DNA of 64,000 nt. Origin: JBFLXR01 sp040757065 (GTDB lineage Bacteria; Pseudomonadota; Gammaproteobacteria; Burkholderiales; Gallionellaceae). Below are positions 26,285-34,391 of this stretch, one piece after another. The position numbers were made by a program, and so were the translations under genes. The notes beneath the pieces were generated by a model. The model was not told where the DNA came from and ran no database searches. It was given only the letters and a program-made list of their open reading frames with translations. Position 1 is the stretch's first letter; every line of letters starts with the position of its first letter. The DNA is taken from assembly GCA_040757065.1 (NCBI GenBank), contig JBFLXR010000002.1, positions 1-64,000 of the forward strand, read 5' to 3'.

Positions 26285-28675
26285 CTACTTAATGCAAACG
26301 ATCCGTACCTGATGGATGTCGGTAATGCCTTGCAGCACCTTTTCGATACCATCCTGCTTCAGGGTAGACATCCCTTCGTTCAAAGCGGTGACCAACATCT
26401 CCGCCACGCGGGCATGCTCCTGAATATTTTTTTTGATTGCATCCGTCCCGACCAAAAGCTCGTGCAAGCCGACCCGCCCGCGATAGCCCGTTCCGGCACA
26501 GTTGTCGCAACCGACAGGTTTATACAAAGTAAATTTGCCGCCCTCTCCGCCGAAGCGCTTCTTCCAGTCGGCATACAACTCCTGTCTTGCACCTTCAGGA
26601 TCGCGCTGCCATTTATCGGTGTGTTTCAGTTCATCGACAAATTCCGTCAGCAGTGACTGAATTTCAGCCTCGTCTGGTTCATAGGGTTTCTTGCATTCCT
26701 TGCAGAGCCGCTTGCACAACCGCTGTGCCAGAATCCCCAGCAACGCATCGGCGAAATTGAACGGATCCATACCCATATCCAGCAGACGAATAATCGACTC
26801 CGGCGCACTGTTGGTATGCAGCGTAGCAAACACCAGATGGCCGGTCAGCGAGGCTTCGATACCGATCGAAACCGTTTCGCGGTCGCGCATTTCGCCCACC
26901 ATAATCACATCGGGATCGGCACGCAGGAAAGCTTTCATAATCGTGGCAAAATCCAGCCCGGCTTTTTTATTGATCTGCACTTGCCGCAAGCCCTTCTGGG
27001 TGATTTCCACCGGGTCTTCCGCTGTCCAGATTTTGGTTTCCGGCTTGTTGATGTAGCCGAGTACCGAATGCAGCGTTGTCGTTTTACCGGAACCGGTCGG
27101 GCCGCACACGAAAAACAGGCCATACGGCTTGGTCACGATGCCTTTCAGTGTGGACAGGTTACGCTCCGACAGCCCGAGCTTATCCATCGGAATCGGCTCG
27201 CCGCTGGCCAGAATACGCATCACCACATCCTCGACCCCGCCCTGCGTCGGCAGGGTCGCCACGCGCAATTCGATATCCAACGGGCCGAATTTCTTGAATT
27301 TGATCTTGCCATCCTGCGGCCTGCGTTTTTCCGAAATATCCAGATCGCACATGATCTTGATCCGCGTCACCACAGCGCTGCGGTAGGAAGACGGAATTTC
27401 GATATATGGCAACAGCGAGCCGTCCTTGCGGAAACGAATGAGCGTTTTATCTTTGCCGGGTGCCGGCTCGATATGAATATCGGATGCCCCCATTTTGTAG
27501 GCATCGACAACAATCTTATTCACCAGCTTGACCAGCTCGTTGTCGGCTGCAGCACTCACGTCTTCTGCGGTAATGCCGCCTGCGATCTCCTCCTCGTCGC
27601 CGCCGAGCGAGGTCAGCAAATCGTCGACGGATTCCAGTCCGTGCCCGGCCTCGTCGCCCAGCTTGCCGAAATACTGGTCCAGCGTGGCGTCGAACTCGCG
27701 CTGCGAACATACCTTGTAGATCAGCGGGTGCTTGGGGAAGATATTATTCACCACCCGCGAAGCGCGCGTTCTTTCCGGGTCGGTGGTCAGCACGACCATT
27801 CCTTCCGGCGTTTCGTCCAGCGGCAACCAGTGATTGCTGCCCAAGTATTCGCGTTTGAGATTTTTCAGCAAATCCGCCGGGCGAATGCGATCCGGCTTGA
27901 ACGGCTCGTAAGGCACTCCGAAAAACCTGGAAAGCGCCTGACCAAGTACTTGCGGCTTGATCTGAAACTGGTCGAGCAACACGTCCTCGATTCCCACGCC
28001 CTTACGACGCGCGGTGCGACAAACCAGCGCAAACTCCGCTGCCGACAAGACGCCGTCGCACACCAGAAAGTCGTACTTAGTTTTCACCGCTTCGCGCAGG
28101 CGCAAAGCGGAGGAAAGCGCATCCGCCAACTGAACCATGCCGCCTTCCAATGCTTTCGAAAAAGGCTGGTCGTTCCGACTATTGATAATCTGAACAACCC
28201 CCAGCAACTCGTCGTTGTTGGTAGTATCCAACACCGGGGCCAGCAGCATTTGCTTGGTGCGATAGCCGGTACGCTTATCGACTTCCTGCATAAAACGCAA
28301 ATTCGTGCTGTGCGAGGCCAGTTCGCGCAAGTCGTAAATATCGTGGATATTGAGCATCTGCTTGTTCAGCGCGACAAAACCGGCCACGCTTTGCTCGCTG
28401 ATCGGCAGCTTCAAATCTTTAAAAGCGTTGGCGCCGACCTTCACTTTGGAAATCAGCGAACTGTGATCCTCGTCCACCACATACAACGTGAAACGATCCG
28501 CCCCGAACAGCGCGCACACGCCGCGCGATATTTCGGGCATGATCTCGTCGACGCTGGACGTTGTGCGAATCAGATCGAGCAGACCTTTCAACGCCTGCAA
28601 CAGCCCCGGCTGCAACGCAGCATCGCCCCCGTCCGCCAGCTTTAATCCAGTCTCGCCCATCCCTTGAATACTCAC
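26285..28675 (-). CDS. GAF-fused GspE/PilB-family secretion or pilus ATPase
   Basis: 796 residues, longer than PilB (about 570) because of an N-terminal GAF domain (about 30-195). A T2SSE/MshEN-type domain (about 200-345) follows, then the ATPase: Walker A GPTGSGKTTTL near 525, Asp box AEDPVE near 552, Walker B with DPDVIMVGEMRD near 587, His box TGHLVFATLHTN near 611. Zinc-binding cysteines lie in CKRLCKEC and CDNCAGTGY. It should be a hexameric motor ATPase regulated by a ligand of the GAF domain or by c-di-GMP through the N domain. The start is a GTG and is uncertain; an ATG 5 codons inside is possible. Its partner machine is not in the window except the pilin. Confidence 0.85.
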   Translation of the reverse strand: MSIQGMGETGLKLADGGDAALQPGLLQALKGLLDLIRTTSSVDEIMPEISRGVCALFGADRFTLYVVDEDHSSLISKVKVGANAFKDLKLPISEQSVAGFVALNKQMLNIHDIYDLRELASHSTNLRFMQEVDKRTGYRTKQMLLAPVLDTTNNDELLGVVQIINSRNDQPFSKALEGGMVQLADALSSALRLREAVKTKYDFLVCDGVLSAAEFALVCRTARRKGVGIEDVLLDQFQIKPQVLGQALSRFFGVPYEPFKPDRIRPADLLKNLKREYLGSNHWLPLDETPEGMVVLTTDPERTRASRVVNNIFPKHPLIYKVCSQREFDATLDQYFGKLGDEAGHGLESVDDLLTSLGGDEEEIAGGITAEDVSAAADNELVKLVNKIVVDAYKMGASDIHIEPAPGKDKTLIRFRKDGSLLPYIEIPSSYRSAVVTRIKIMCDLDISEKRRPQDGKIKFKKFGPLDIELRVATLPTQGGVEDVVMRILASGEPIPMDKLGLSERNLSTLKGIVTKPYGLFFVCGPTGSGKTTTLHSVLGYINKPETKIWTAEDPVEITQKGLRQVQINKKAGLDFATIMKAFLRADPDVIMVGEMRDRETVSIGIEASLTGHLVFATLHTNSAPESIIRLLDMGMDPFNFADALLGILAQRLCKRLCKECKKPYEPDEAEIQSLLTEFVDELKHTDKWQRDPEGARQELYADWKKRFGGEGGKFTLYKPVGCDNCAGTGYRGRVGLHELLVGTDAIKKNIQEHARVAEMLVTALNEGMSTLKQDGIEKVLQGITDIHQVRIVCIK

Positions 28676-28724
28676 CTATCCCCCTGCCAACCGACTCGTT
28701 TGTTTATTACTGCCAGACCGTACA

Positions 28725-29489
28725 TCAAAACTCGAAAACCTGCCCGTTTTGCAGCATTTGCGGCGCATAAGCCGCCACATCCTCCCGCAACTCACGCATC
28801 GTCAAATCGATCTCCCCCGGTTTCATATGGGTAATATACAACTCCGCTGTTCGCTTCAGTTTCGCCAAGTCGTCCGCCAGCAAACTGGGGCAATAATGCT
28901 TCGAACGCATCGCCAGCTCTTTGCCCGCATTCGGGAAAGCCGTCTCCACGACCAAGTAGCGCAAATTGCCGGTCTCGTTGACAACCGCCCACAAGCTGTC
29001 GTTCGTTGTGGTATCGCCGCTGAACACCCAGCTGGCTTCGCCGCTGTCGACACAGTATCCCACCGCCGGCACCACATGGTTCACGGCAATCGGCGTAAAC
29101 CGCCTGCCGTTCAACTCTACCGTTTCGCCGTCCCGCACCGCGCAATAACGCACATAAGGCTGCTCCGCATCGGGTATCTTGCTGAAATCCGGCCACACCT
29201 TCCAGTTAAAGATATGCTGCTCCAGAATGTTCAGCGTCTCTTCGGTGGCATAAATCGTAATCGGACGTAACCGCAAGAAACCTACGCTATCCACCAGCAA
29301 GGGCAACATCGCAATATGATCCAAATGCGAATGCGTCAGAAACACGTGGTCGATCTGGCTCATTTCCGCCAGACTCATCTCACCCACGCCTGTGCCGGCA
29401 TCGATCAGAATATCCTGATCGACCAGGAACGAAGTCGTGCGGGAATTCCCGCCCACTCCGCCGCTGCAACCCAGCACTTTAATTCTCAT
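28725..29489 (-). CDS. metallo-beta-lactamase fold cyclic nucleotide phosphodiesterase-like protein
   Basis: 254 residues. The THSHLDHIAMLPLLVD metal-binding motif is at residue 52, VFSGDTTTND supplies a further ligand Asp, and YITHMKPGE is near 217. The overall pattern fits class II (PDE1-type) 3',5'-cyclic nucleotide phosphodiesterases in the MBL superfamily. Substrate is inferred. It sits between the FHA gene and the GAF-ATPase gene with short gaps (17 and 49 bases). It could remove the cyclic nucleotide that a GAF domain in this operon senses. Confidence 0.78.
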   Translation of the reverse strand: MRIKVLGCSGGVGGNSRTTSFLVDQDILIDAGTGVGEMSLAEMSQIDHVFLTHSHLDHIAMLPLLVDSVGFLRLRPITIYATEETLNILEQHIFNWKVWPDFSKIPDAEQPYVRYCAVRDGETVELNGRRFTPIAVNHVVPAVGYCVDSGEASWVFSGDTTTNDSLWAVVNETGNLRYLVVETAFPNAGKELAMRSKHYCPSLLADDLAKLKRTAELYITHMKPGEIDLTMRELREDVAAYAPQMLQNGQVFEF

Positions 29490-29506
29490 CGAGCGCCCCT
29501 CCCGGC

Positions 29507-30166
29507 TCAGGCCTTGAAATACAGTTCGAAACGGGCATTCCCGATTTCCACGACATCGCCCGCCTTGAGCAAGTGCGGATGCTCGTTTAATTCAGTGCCA
29601 TTCAGAACGGGGTGCTTATCCCCCTCGACATGGGTGATGTAATACCCCTGCGGACGCTTGGTAACCACCGCTGCTTGCACGCCCTTCGTGCCCAGCATCA
29701 CGAAGCTCTTGTCGAGATCGATCTCGGAACCGGCATTTTCTCCCGCCAGCACTTTCATGGCCGCTATCTGGGCTTGCGGCGCGGCGGAAGTCTTTTCGTT
29801 CTTGGCGGCAGGCGCACCGAACGGGGTACGCATTACCATAGTACGTTCGACGTCTTCTTTCGCTTTGCTGACCGGCTTGTCGTTCAGGTATTTCAACCGG
29901 AATTTCCCGATCTCGATGACATCGTTATTTTTCAAATGATATTGTTTGACCGGCACACCGTTGACCGATACGCCGTTAGTGCTGTCGAGGTCTTCCAGGA
30001 ACGAGTCGTGCAAAATCGTTTTAATGATCGCATGCTCGGCGCTGATCGCCAGATTATCGATCACAATGTCGTTATCCGCTTTCCGTCCGATCTTAATACT
30101 TTCTTTATCGACCGGGTAAGTTTGCATCACGATGCCGTCCAGACTCAGTATCAACTTTGCAGACAT
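29507..30166 (-). CDS. double FHA-domain protein
   Basis: Two forkhead-associated phosphothreonine-binding domains. The first is at about residues 5-95 (IKIGRKADNDIVIDNLAISAEH, then LEDLDSTNGVSVNG) with intact Arg, Ser, His and Asn. The second is at about 130-218 (EIDLDKSFVMLGTKG, then YYITHVEG) and has a degenerate phosphopeptide site. An Ala/Lys linker with VERTMVMRTPFG contains a threonine that could be phosphorylated. There is no membrane segment. It lies between PP2C and MBL genes, so it is probably the phosphopeptide reader of a Ser/Thr phosphorylation circuit. Confidence 0.85.
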   Translation of the reverse strand: MSAKLILSLDGIVMQTYPVDKESIKIGRKADNDIVIDNLAISAEHAIIKTILHDSFLEDLDSTNGVSVNGVPVKQYHLKNNDVIEIGKFRLKYLNDKPVSKAKEDVERTMVMRTPFGAPAAKNEKTSAAPQAQIAAMKVLAGENAGSEIDLDKSFVMLGTKGVQAAVVTKRPQGYYITHVEGDKHPVLNGTELNEHPHLLKAGDVVEIGNARFELYFKA

Positions 30167-30193
30167 ATAAAACCCTCGCTCAAAAGAACTCGC

Positions 30194-31009
30194 TCAGGGC
30201 AGCCATCGCGCCAGCCACTTGCGCGGCAATGCGAAGTCCGCCTTCACTTTCACCAGCAACACGGAAATATTATCCCGCCCACCGTAATCGTTCGCCGACT
30301 GCACCAAATGATTGGCCGTCAACGGCAAATTGGCCTGCAATGCCTCCGCAATTTCGGCGATTTCCTCGTCTTCGACCATGTCGTTCAGGCCGTCCGAACA
30401 CAACAGGTAAAGATCGCCTACCCGAACCGGGTAAATGCCGATCTCCACTTCCACATCCGGCTGCGTACCCAGTGCGCGGGTAATCAGGTTGCGGTTATTG
30501 GAGCGGCGCGCGTCATGCTTGCTGATAAGCCCGCCATCCACCATTTCCTGCACCAGCGAGTGATCGCGGGTAACCGTCTCCAATTGTCCGTCGCGCAAAC
30601 GATATAACCGCGAATCGCCGACATGCGCCGTTACCAACTTATTGTCGCAAAACACCCCGGCGACCAGCGTCGTTCCCATCCCGGCGCACTCCGCTTCCAC
30701 GCGCGCCATCTCATAGATCACGCGGTTGGCTTTATGTACATACACATTCAACAACTCCGCCGCAATCTGGACAGCGCCGCCGTTGTCGCGCCGCGCGGCG
30801 CGCAGTTGCGCGAAATCTGCGGCAAAACCATCGGTCAGCGCTCGAACAGCCAGTCCGCTGGCCACTTCGCCGGCATTGTACCCCCCCATGCCATCGGCCA
30901 ACACAACCAAGCCGCACGCCGCATCCCAGGCCAGACTATCTTCATTGTGCGGACGCACGCGTCCCTGATCGGTCAGACTCGCGATTTCCAGTGCGTCCTG
31001 TATGTCCAC
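30194..31009 (-). CDS. PP2C-family Ser/Thr protein phosphatase
   Basis: Metal-dependent phosphatase of the Stp1/PrpC type, 271 residues, cytoplasmic. The family motifs are present: TDQGRVRPHNEDS (metal Asp and Glu), VVLADGMGGYNAGEVAS near residue 35, GDSRLYRLRDG, and LCSDGLNDMVEDEE, with a final VQSANDYGGRDNISVLLVKV carrying the C-terminal Asp. It is the first gene of the signalling run followed by FHA, MBL, GAF-ATPase and HD-GYP genes. No Ser/Thr kinase gene occurs in the window, so the kinase must be encoded elsewhere. Confidence 0.9.
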   Translation of the reverse strand: MDIQDALEIASLTDQGRVRPHNEDSLAWDAACGLVVLADGMGGYNAGEVASGLAVRALTDGFAADFAQLRAARRDNGGAVQIAAELLNVYVHKANRVIYEMARVEAECAGMGTTLVAGVFCDNKLVTAHVGDSRLYRLRDGQLETVTRDHSLVQEMVDGGLISKHDARRSNNRNLITRALGTQPDVEVEIGIYPVRVGDLYLLCSDGLNDMVEDEEIAEIAEALQANLPLTANHLVQSANDYGGRDNISVLLVKVKADFALPRKWLARWLP

Positions 31010-31047
31010 GCTTCCTTAGCCTCCGGCGCAGGGCGTTTTCGCCCGGA

Positions 31048-31476
31048 TTATTTCACTAACAATACGGGCACATCCGACAAATGCGCCACCTTCCCGGCAA
31101 TCGAGCCGAGCAACATGCTTGAAAGCGTTTTTTGTCCATGCGCACCCATTACAATCTGGTCGGTCTGATGCGCTTGCGCATATTGAATAATCGCATCGGC
31201 CGGCGCACCGACGCTGATGTGGTAAGTATAGGGCAAACCCGCTGCATCGAGCTTCGCACGCGCTGCTGCCAAAGCGGCCTCGCCCTGCTCACGATAGTAA
31301 TCGTTGATCGTTTCCTGACTGATGAACAATTTGACATTGCCGGTCGCCAGCTTCCACTGGACATTCAGCAGAAAAATCTCCGGGGGGGATTTCAGCCAGT
31401 CCACACTCGCAATCACATGCTCGACGGCATGCAAGCTGCTCGGCGAACCGTCCACGGGAATCAATATTTTCATCAT
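31048..31476 (-). CDS. universal stress protein
   Basis: UspA superfamily, 142 residues, one domain. The ATP-binding motif G-x2-G-x9-G-S is intact (GAHGQKTLSSMLLGSIAGKV), so it is the nucleotide-binding type. The N-terminus MMKILIPVDGSPSSLHAVEH is standard. It begins 6 bases after the terC-type gene stop and is probably cotranscribed with it. The specific role is unknown. Confidence 0.9.
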   Translation of the reverse strand: MMKILIPVDGSPSSLHAVEHVIASVDWLKSPPEIFLLNVQWKLATGNVKLFISQETINDYYREQGEAALAAARAKLDAAGLPYTYHISVGAPADAIIQYAQAHQTDQIVMGAHGQKTLSSMLLGSIAGKVAHLSDVPVLLVK

Positions 31477-31482
31477 GTCACC

Positions 31483-32205
31483 TTACTTGGAGATGCGTTC
31501 ATCCACCAAATCCACCACGGGAGCCTTGGCCGCTTTACGCAGCGCCAGCACCTTGCCGGCCACCACCACCATAACGGCGCACAACAGCGGAATAAGCAAG
31601 TGCAGCGCATGCATGCGCTCTGCCAACCCGGCGAAATGTTCGTCACTCACCAGCATTTCACCCGCTACATACCCCAGCAATCCCCCGCCAAGATAAATAA
31701 TCACAGGGAAACGGTCAATCAGCTTTAGCACCAGCTGACTACTCCAGGCGATCAGCGGGATGCTGACCAGCAAACCGAATACCAGCAAGAACGCATTGCC
31801 CTTCGCCGCCGCAGCCACCCCCAGCACATTGTCCAGACTCATAATAAAGTCGGCGATAATGATAGTCTTTACCGCCCCCCACAAATGGGTATCCGCCTTC
31901 ACGTTGCCTTCGTCGTGCTCGTCTTCCGGCAAAATCAGTTTCACGCCGATCCACAACAACATCAGCGCGCCGACCAGCTTCAAATACGGCAAAGTCAGCA
32001 AACCGACCGCGAAGAAGGTCAGCACGACTCGCAGACCGATCGCCCCCGCCACACCGTATAACACCCCTTTTTTACGCTGCTCCGGCGGCAAATTGCGGCA
32101 AGCCAGTGCAATCACCACGGCGTTATCGCCGGATAACAGAATATCGATGACGATAATCTTGAAAACATCCATCCAAAACTGGGCGGAAGATAGCATCTCC
32201 AGCAT
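31483..32205 (-). CDS. TerC/YjbE-family integral membrane protein
   Basis: 240 residues with seven predicted helices. Two conserved acidic membrane motifs, DILLSGDNAVVIAL near residue 21 and ADFIMSLDNVLGVA near 120, are characteristic of TerC proteins. A hydrophilic His/Asp/Glu-rich loop (EDEHDEGNVKADTH) lies between. TerC relatives have been linked to manganese export and to metal loading of exported proteins; a metal role here is inferred. It begins 3 bases after the sucD stop. Confidence 0.88.
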   Translation of the reverse strand: MLEMLSSAQFWMDVFKIIVIDILLSGDNAVVIALACRNLPPEQRKKGVLYGVAGAIGLRVVLTFFAVGLLTLPYLKLVGALMLLWIGVKLILPEDEHDEGNVKADTHLWGAVKTIIIADFIMSLDNVLGVAAAAKGNAFLLVFGLLVSIPLIAWSSQLVLKLIDRFPVIIYLGGGLLGYVAGEMLVSDEHFAGLAERMHALHLLIPLLCAVMVVVAGKVLALRKAAKAPVVDLVDERISK

Positions 32206-32208
32206 GCG

Positions 32209-33090
32209 TTACCCTTTCAGCACGCGCTGCATCACGCGCCCCATTTCCGCCGGATTGCGCGTAATGTGTATGCCGCACTCTTCCATCACCGCCAGCTTTT
32301 GATCCGCTCCGCCTTGCCCGCCGGAAATAATCGCCCCGGCATGCCCCATCCGTTTTCCGGGTGGTGCCGTCACACCGGCAATAAAGCCGACGACCGGCTT
32401 TTGCATATTTTCTTTAATCCAGCGCGCGCACTCTTCTTCGTCGCTGCCGCCGATCTCGCCGACCATAATCACTGCATCGGTCTCCGGATCGTCGTTGAAT
32501 AGCTTCATCACATCCAAGTGCTTCATGCCGTTGATCGGATCACCGCCGATCCCGACGCAAGACGACTGCCCATAACCCAGCGCGGTCAACTGTCCGACCG
32601 CCTCGTAAGTCAGCGTGCCGGAACGCGACACCACACCGATGCGCCCCTTACGGTGGATATGCCCCGGCATAATGCCGATTTTAATTTCGTCCGGCGTAAT
32701 CACGCCCGGACAATTCGGCCCGATCATCAAGGTTTTCTTGCCCTGCATTTTGTAGCGGGTACGCAACATATCGTGAACCGGGATCCCCTCAGTAATGCAA
32801 ATCACCAAGTCGAGTTCCGCTTCCACCGCCTCGTCGATCGCCGCCGCCGCGCCGCCCGGCGGCACATAAATCACCGACACCGTCGCACCGGTTTGCTCTT
32901 TGGCTTCACGCACTGAAGCATAAACCGGAATACCCTCGAAACTTTCGCCGGCCTTTTTCGGATTCACCCCGGCCACAAAACAATTCGCGCCGTTCGCGTA
33001 ACTTTTACAGTGAAAGGTGTGGAATTGCCCCACCTTGCCGGTCATCCCCTGCGTGATGACTTTGGTATCTTTATTAATCAGAATGGACAT
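32209..33090 (-). CDS. sucD: succinyl-CoA synthetase alpha subunit
   Basis: TCA cycle enzyme subunit that carries the phosphohistidine. The N-terminal CoA-binding Rossmann domain starts with VITQGMTGKVGQFHT. The active-site His is in GHAGAIISGGQGG near residue 247. 293 residues is normal. Its ATG overlaps the sucC stop, giving coupled synthesis of the two subunits. terC and uspA follow at 3 and 6 bases, an unusual extension of the operon. Confidence 0.97.
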   Translation of the reverse strand: MSILINKDTKVITQGMTGKVGQFHTFHCKSYANGANCFVAGVNPKKAGESFEGIPVYASVREAKEQTGATVSVIYVPPGGAAAAIDEAVEAELDLVICITEGIPVHDMLRTRYKMQGKKTLMIGPNCPGVITPDEIKIGIMPGHIHRKGRIGVVSRSGTLTYEAVGQLTALGYGQSSCVGIGGDPINGMKHLDVMKLFNDDPETDAVIMVGEIGGSDEEECARWIKENMQKPVVGFIAGVTAPPGKRMGHAGAIISGGQGGADQKLAVMEECGIHITRNPAEMGRVMQRVLKG

Positions 33091-34256
33091 TACGCCCCCT
33101 TTGCTGCAGCCACGACTTTCGCCGCCGCGTCTGCCATATCGTTGGCAGAAATAATCGGTAAGCCGGATTCCGCCAAAATCTTTTTACCCAACTCGACATT
33201 GGTGCCTTCCAGCCGCACCACCAGCGGTACGCTCAACTGCACCTCGCGCGCGGCGGCCACCACGCCCTCGGCGATCACATCGCACTTCATAATGCCGCCG
33301 AAAATATTCACCAGAATTGCGCGCAGCTTGGGATTCTTCAACATCAGCTTGAATGCTTCCGTCACCTTTTCTTTGCTGGCACCGCCGCCCACATCGAGGA
33401 AGTTGGCCGGCATTCCGCCGTACAGTTTGATAATGTCCATGGTCGCCATCGCCAGCCCGGCCCCATTCACCAAGCAGCCGATATCTCCATCCAGCGCGAT
33501 GTAGCTCAGGTCAAACTTGGAAGCCTCGACTTCGGCTGGGTCTTCTTCGTCCAAATCACGCAATGCCGTCAATTCCGGATGACGATACAGTGCATTACTG
33601 TCGAAATTGATTTTGGCATCCAAGGCCACCACTTTTTGATCGGCAGTCAGAATCAACGGATTGATTTCCGCCAGCATCGCGTCTTTTTCCACAAAGGCGC
33701 GATATAAACCTTGCAGCGCCGCGCGCGCATCGCCCAGCGCGGCATCGGGAATACCAACCTTGCGCGCCGCCTCATCGGCTTGCGCATCGGTCAGCCCCGC
33801 CACAGGATCAACCCACAAAGTGTGTATTTTCTCCGGTGCATGCGCAGCCACCTCTTCGATCTCCATCCCGCCTTCACTGCTGGCAATTAGCGCCACGCGC
33901 TGTTTACTGCGGTCGATCACCATCCCGACATAGTATTCCTTCGCGATAGCGGCACCTTCTTCAATCAGCAAACGTTTTACCTTCTGCCCTTCCGGCCCGG
34001 TTTGATGGGTTACCAACTGCATACCGAGAATCTGGCTGGCATAATTGCGCACCTCGTCGAGCGATTTCGCGACCTTAACACCACCGCCCTTGCCGCGTCC
34101 GCCTGCATGGATTTGCGCTTTGACTACCCACACGCTGCCCCCAAGCTGCCGTGCAGCCGCCTCTGCTTCTTCAACGCTGAAACATGGAATGCCGCGCGGT
34201 GTTACCACGCCATACTCGCGCAACACAGCCTTCGCCTGATATTCATGAATTTTCAT
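33090..34256 (-). CDS. sucC: succinyl-CoA synthetase beta subunit
   Basis: ATP-grasp subunit that binds nucleotide and Mg. MKIHEYQAKAVLREYGV is the canonical N-terminus, QIHAGGRGKGGGVKVAKS the nucleotide-binding loop, LAEINPLILTADQKVVALDA the metal-binding segment, and NIFGGIMKCDVIAEGV the subunit-interface helix. 388 residues, family length. An inverted repeat (34275-34280 with 34287-34292) lies in its 5' leader. It leads the sucCD operon. Confidence 0.97.
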   Translation of the reverse strand: MKIHEYQAKAVLREYGVVTPRGIPCFSVEEAEAAARQLGGSVWVVKAQIHAGGRGKGGGVKVAKSLDEVRNYASQILGMQLVTHQTGPEGQKVKRLLIEEGAAIAKEYYVGMVIDRSKQRVALIASSEGGMEIEEVAAHAPEKIHTLWVDPVAGLTDAQADEAARKVGIPDAALGDARAALQGLYRAFVEKDAMLAEINPLILTADQKVVALDAKINFDSNALYRHPELTALRDLDEEDPAEVEASKFDLSYIALDGDIGCLVNGAGLAMATMDIIKLYGGMPANFLDVGGGASKEKVTEAFKLMLKNPKLRAILVNIFGGIMKCDVIAEGVVAAAREVQLSVPLVVRLEGTNVELGKKILAESGLPIISANDMADAAAKVVAAAKGA

Positions 34257-34334
34257 ATCCGCACACCTAGTACCGGCGCGTCGTTGCGCGCCACAAATGC
34301 AATGTTACCCAATTCCGCGCGGAAAAGCGCGCCA

Positions 34335-34360
34335 AATAACAAGGGCTGCCGCAGCAGCCC
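34335..34360 (-). terminator. terminator of the chemoreceptor gene
   Basis: On the minus strand a 7-bp GC-rich stem (34354-34360 with 34343-34349) and 4-base loop are followed by TTGTTATTT. Moderate strength. Confidence 0.6.
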
Positions 34361-34391
34361 CCGTCAGCAAACGTTTAGAGGATAATGGCAC

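Noticed and set aside
26816..28645. 609-codon plus-strand frame opposite the GAF-ATPase gene
   Set aside because: Mirror frame; no motif or start signal.
31031..31044. Hairpin GGGCG-TTTT-CGCCC between uspA and the PP2C gene
   Set aside because: Stem of 5 bp and no T-run on the transcribed strand; not supported as a terminator.
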